Positions 61,763 to 64,000 of a stretch of 64,000 nucleotides of DNA are shown in pieces (the first letter of the stretch is position 1; each line of letters starts with the position of its first letter). The notes beneath the pieces were generated by a model that was given only the letters and a program-made list of their open reading frames with translations, had not been told where the DNA came from and did no database searches. This stretch comes from Ectocarpus siliculosus (lineage: Eukaryota; Sar; Phaeophyceae; Ectocarpales; Ectocarpaceae): positions 4,401,521 to 4,465,520 of the forward strand of contig FN649741.1 in assembly GCA_000310025.1 (NCBI GenBank). Direction: 5' to 3'. The position numbers and the translations under genes were made by a program.

Positions 61763-62839
61763 ATGTCGTCGTCTTCAGCAACCGACGCCGACGAACAGTG
61801 CGCTATCTGCAGGAGCGTTATCACGGGAAGCTGCAACAAATCCACCACTAGCTGTGGCCACTCCTTTCACTTCACGTGCCTCGCCCGGAGCATGAGGAGC
61901 TCGTCCATCTGCCCCATTTGCCGGACCGATCTCGCCGGCCCGAACACCAGAGACGAGGACACCGAGATGAAGGACGACATCGACACCGACATCGACGTGC
62001 ACGAGCACTCCGATGGTGAGACGGAGGAGGAAGGCGAGGTCAGGTTGCCGCGTGCCGCACGAACCGGCGCGCGACGCGAGGTCATCGTCACGGAGATACG
62101 CGACGGCAGCTCGATGTCCGACATCCCCGTGTTCGGGAATGAGGTCGATCTCAGGAGGGAAATTCTAGAGGGTATCATGCACTCCATGTGCCAACAGGGG
62201 GACCTGGCGGAAGCGCGCAATCTCCTGGACGACAACCCGCGCTTGCAGTACAGCAGGGGAAGTACGGGCGACCTGCTCACACACCAAGCCGTCCTTTCCG
62301 AGAACGAGTCGTTGTTGTCCTACCTCCTCAACGAGAAAGCGTTCGACACCAACTTGCCCAACGACGTCCACGCCTACCCGCTCCACTACGCCGTCCTCTC
62401 CGGGTCCTTGCGGATGGTCACGATCCTGGTCAACAACCGAGCCTTCGTCGACTGCACCGACAGCTCCAAGAAGACGCCTCTCATGATCGCGTGCGAAGAG
62501 GAAGACCACGACATCGCGGAGTTCTTGCTCGACAGAGGGGCTTCCACGATGACACAGGACGCGTGCGGAAACAAGCCCATACACTTCGCCGTGAGGTCCA
62601 GGGCACAAGCTTGCCTCCGGCGCCTTCTCAACTCCGAAGCCGAAGTCAATGCCGTCAATCACATGGACGAGACGCCGCTGTTCGTCGCGTGCAAGTCAGG
62701 TTTCCACGGCGTCTCCAGGACCCTCCTCCGCGCCGGGGCTGACCCGGAAAAGAGAAACAAGTTTGGCACGAGCCCCCTCGACGAAGCCTCGTCCAACGGG
62801 TCTTCGAGTCTCGTAGAACTGTTGCGGAGATATGTCTGA
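61763..62839 (+). CDS. RING finger plus ankyrin repeat protein (putative E3 ligase)
   Basis: A 358-residue protein. Residues about 13-52 form a RING-H2 domain (CAICRSVITGSC ... CGHSFHFTCLA ... CPICRTDL). An acidic linker follows, then about five ankyrin repeats (residues about 150-350, for example YPLHYAVLSGSLRMVTILVNN and TPLMIACEEEDHDIAEFLLDR). This is the RING-ankyrin layout of E3 ubiquitin ligases. The substrate is unknown. No membrane segment. Confidence 0.85.
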   Translation: MSSSSATDADEQCAICRSVITGSCNKSTTSCGHSFHFTCLARSMRSSSICPICRTDLAGPNTRDEDTEMKDDIDTDIDVHEHSDGETEEEGEVRLPRAARTGARREVIVTEIRDGSSMSDIPVFGNEVDLRREILEGIMHSMCQQGDLAEARNLLDDNPRLQYSRGSTGDLLTHQAVLSENESLLSYLLNEKAFDTNLPNDVHAYPLHYAVLSGSLRMVTILVNNRAFVDCTDSSKKTPLMIACEEEDHDIAEFLLDRGASTMTQDACGNKPIHFAVRSRAQACLRRLLNSEAEVNAVNHMDETPLFVACKSGFHGVSRTLLRAGADPEKRNKFGTSPLDEASSNGSSSLVELLRRYV

Positions 62840-62883
62840 TGTTGAACGGTTTTCGCGAAATATTATGTAGACTTGGATAAAAG

Positions 62884-63630
62884 ATGAATCAATTTCTACC
62901 CGGTGGTGTTTCCCCGAACCCTCAGGGCACTGCCTACCCTGCAGTGCAACCGATGGGCAACATGTTTGCACAGATGCAGATGCTGAATGCGTTTAATAAG
63001 TCGTCCGATTCGTACTCGTCGTCCAGCTCCAAGGTCTCCATCGTCAAGTACGACGACCACTTCAAGAAAAAGGGGGCAGATTTTTGCTACGACAAACTCA
63101 AGCTCAAAAAGCTCAACCCGACTCCGGGTGCGACGCCACGCCTTGTACGAATTTCCAAAGAAGAACTGAAGGAAAACCCTCCTCTCGCGCTCAAGTTCGG
63201 CGACAAAGACTGCCATATCGTCCTACCTATCCCCTCGTACAAAGCCATGTGCAAGGCTGCGGAAATAATGGTCAGGGATTACTTGTCTCACGCTGGGATA
63301 GGGACAACGTCCGCATCAAAGAAAGAAGCCGCCGATGCCATATCGCAAATGCTGCTCGTCAACTTTGTCGAACAATGTGGTTACGGTGACGATGCGTTGG
63401 ACGCAGCGTGTTATGATGCAGGTGTTAAAACAATTCCCAACGAAACACAAGACGAACAAAAAACTAGACTTATAGCTGAAGCAGAAAGTATCACTCTAGG
63501 AGATGGCGTTGGTGTTGGCACAGATTACGATGCGGCAGATGTGGGTGACCTGGTCGGTCATGCAAGCAGAACAGGTGGCCAGGAAGGTAAAGTACCTAAC
63601 TATAAGGCTGGCATCACCCAGTGGATGTAA
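62884..63630 (+). CDS. Hypothetical protein
   Basis: A 248-residue protein MNQFLPGGVSPNPQGTAY with a Pro/Met/Ser-rich N-terminus, then a globular middle (KKKGADFCYDKLKLKKLNPTPG ... CHIVLPIPSYKAMCKAAEIMVRDYL), and an acidic/Gly-rich C-terminus. From about base 63400 on, codon use turns more AT-rich. No recognised family. Start preceded by GCGAAATATTATG. Confidence 0.65.
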   Translation: MNQFLPGGVSPNPQGTAYPAVQPMGNMFAQMQMLNAFNKSSDSYSSSSSKVSIVKYDDHFKKKGADFCYDKLKLKKLNPTPGATPRLVRISKEELKENPPLALKFGDKDCHIVLPIPSYKAMCKAAEIMVRDYLSHAGIGTTSASKKEAADAISQMLLVNFVEQCGYGDDALDAACYDAGVKTIPNETQDEQKTRLIAEAESITLGDGVGVGTDYDAADVGDLVGHASRTGGQEGKVPNYKAGITQWM

Positions 63631-63642
63631 GCGCGTAGACCT

Positions 63643-63933
63643 GTGAATTCAAATCAAATTCAACCCTATTACACGGAGAAAACCAATCTGAAGAAGATCA
63701 TGGGGCTGCAGAAGGGCAAAACTGTGGACGCAGATACCGCCACAGGTGTGGCTCGCAATGATAATGAAATAAGAATACAAATTTACATCCACACGAACAA
63801 ATTCGAGAGATCGAAAGCGTTTTTTGCCGGTTTAGGCAATGTTGGTGCAATAATTTCAGTACCGCTCTCATCTTGCAGCCCGTTCAACCCGACGCTTGTC
63901 AAGAAAAGTCTTTCTAGTCTTTCCGCTGATTGA
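63643..63933 (+). other. Doubtful reading frame in a compositionally different tail
   Basis: A 96-codon frame starting at GTG, with a reasonable N-terminal half (YYTEKTNLKKIMGLQKGKTVD), overlapping the minus-strand partial gene at 63783. The two cannot both be right over their full length. The region is AT-richer than the rest of the window. I can only say that it is unresolved. Confidence 0.25.
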
Positions 63934-64000
63934 ACACCTATATCGTTTGCTTTAGCCTCGATCCAATCTTTGTATGCTTTGGTACGTAAAATATTCACTT
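63783..64000 (-). CDS. Hypothetical protein, partial (5' end off the right edge)
   Basis: The minus-strand frame from the window end to a stop at 63783 gives about 72 residues with normal composition (LRTKAYKDWIEAKANDIG ... AERLERLFLTSVGLNG). No ATG occurs; the GTG at 63998 may be an internal Val, so the gene probably begins outside the window. No family recognised. Confidence 0.4.
   Translation of the reverse strand, partial: VNILRTKAYKDWIEAKANDIGVQSAERLERLFLTSVGLNGLQDESGTEIIAPTLPKPAKNAFDLSNLFVWM

Noticed and set aside
1..64000. tRNA and rRNA genes
   Set aside because: No cloverleaf-like segment with the conserved TTCRA and A/B-box pattern caught my eye on either strand; a covariance-model search would be decisive.

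Overview
The window is a dense, roughly 50% GC stretch of a large eukaryotic DNA virus (Nucleocytoviricota). Hallmark genes seen directly are a family B DNA polymerase, PCNA, a clamp-loader small subunit plus a large-subunit-like ATPase, a D5-type SF3 helicase, a RuvC/A22-like Holliday junction resolvase, VLTF2-like and VLTF3-like late transcription factors, a ribonucleotide reductase small subunit and a double-jelly-roll major capsid protein (MCP). The best taxonomic guess is a phaeovirus-like phycodnavirus (brown-algal host or a relative). The reasons are a hybrid histidine kinase, EsV-1-7-type Cys/His repeats, a BRO-N protein, an MCP that starts like algal-virus MCPs, and a complete sliding-clamp/clamp-loader set. 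No host sequence is visible, so free virus and integrated provirus cannot be told apart. Both window ends cut through genes.

Layout. 1-10 kb: a left-edge partial gene, a cyclin-like protein, a J-like protein, a Ser/Thr kinase, a UGD-like dehydrogenase next to a chitin/hyaluronan-synthase-like glycosyltransferase, two membrane proteins, RFC small subunit and a hybrid histidine kinase. 10-17 kb: structural-type proteins and DNA polymerase. 17-27 kb: VLTF2, a Pcf11-like zinc protein, a possible RNA triphosphatase, VLTF3, low-complexity and kinase-like proteins. 27-33 kb: resolvase, D5 helicase, a CAMK-like kinase, an HPt phosphotransfer protein and an ankyrin protein. 33-45 kb is the mobile-element-rich part: a MITE-like repeat, an EsV-1-7 zinc-finger protein, an MCP gene split by three related group I intron cores, a BRO-N/GIY-YIG protein, frameshifted HNH endonuclease reading frames and two paralogous LRR proteins. 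45-54 kb: fibre-like proteins, a DEDDh exonuclease, a glutaredoxin-R2 fusion, an MT-A70/SWIB fusion, PCNA and a small deaminase. 54-64 kb: the second repeat copy, an acidic protein, RFC-large-like ATPase, an oligoribonuclease-like exonuclease, U-box-like and RING-ankyrin proteins, a collagen-tailed protein and an unresolved right edge.

Genes lie on both strands with short intergenic gaps, and many convergent pairs overlap at their 3' ends. An A-rich element ending in ATGTTT lies about 15-80 nt upstream of many starts. It contains an ATG, so it creates false upstream starts, and I used it to choose starts. A second AT-rich element (AATTATTATATTGACA) is shared by the MCP gene and a proline-rich probable structural gene. 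Functionally the window combines replication and repair, late transcription, glycan synthesis, nucleotide supply, host-signalling proteins (three Ser/Thr kinases, a phosphorelay pair, a cyclin, ubiquitin-type proteins) and selfish elements.
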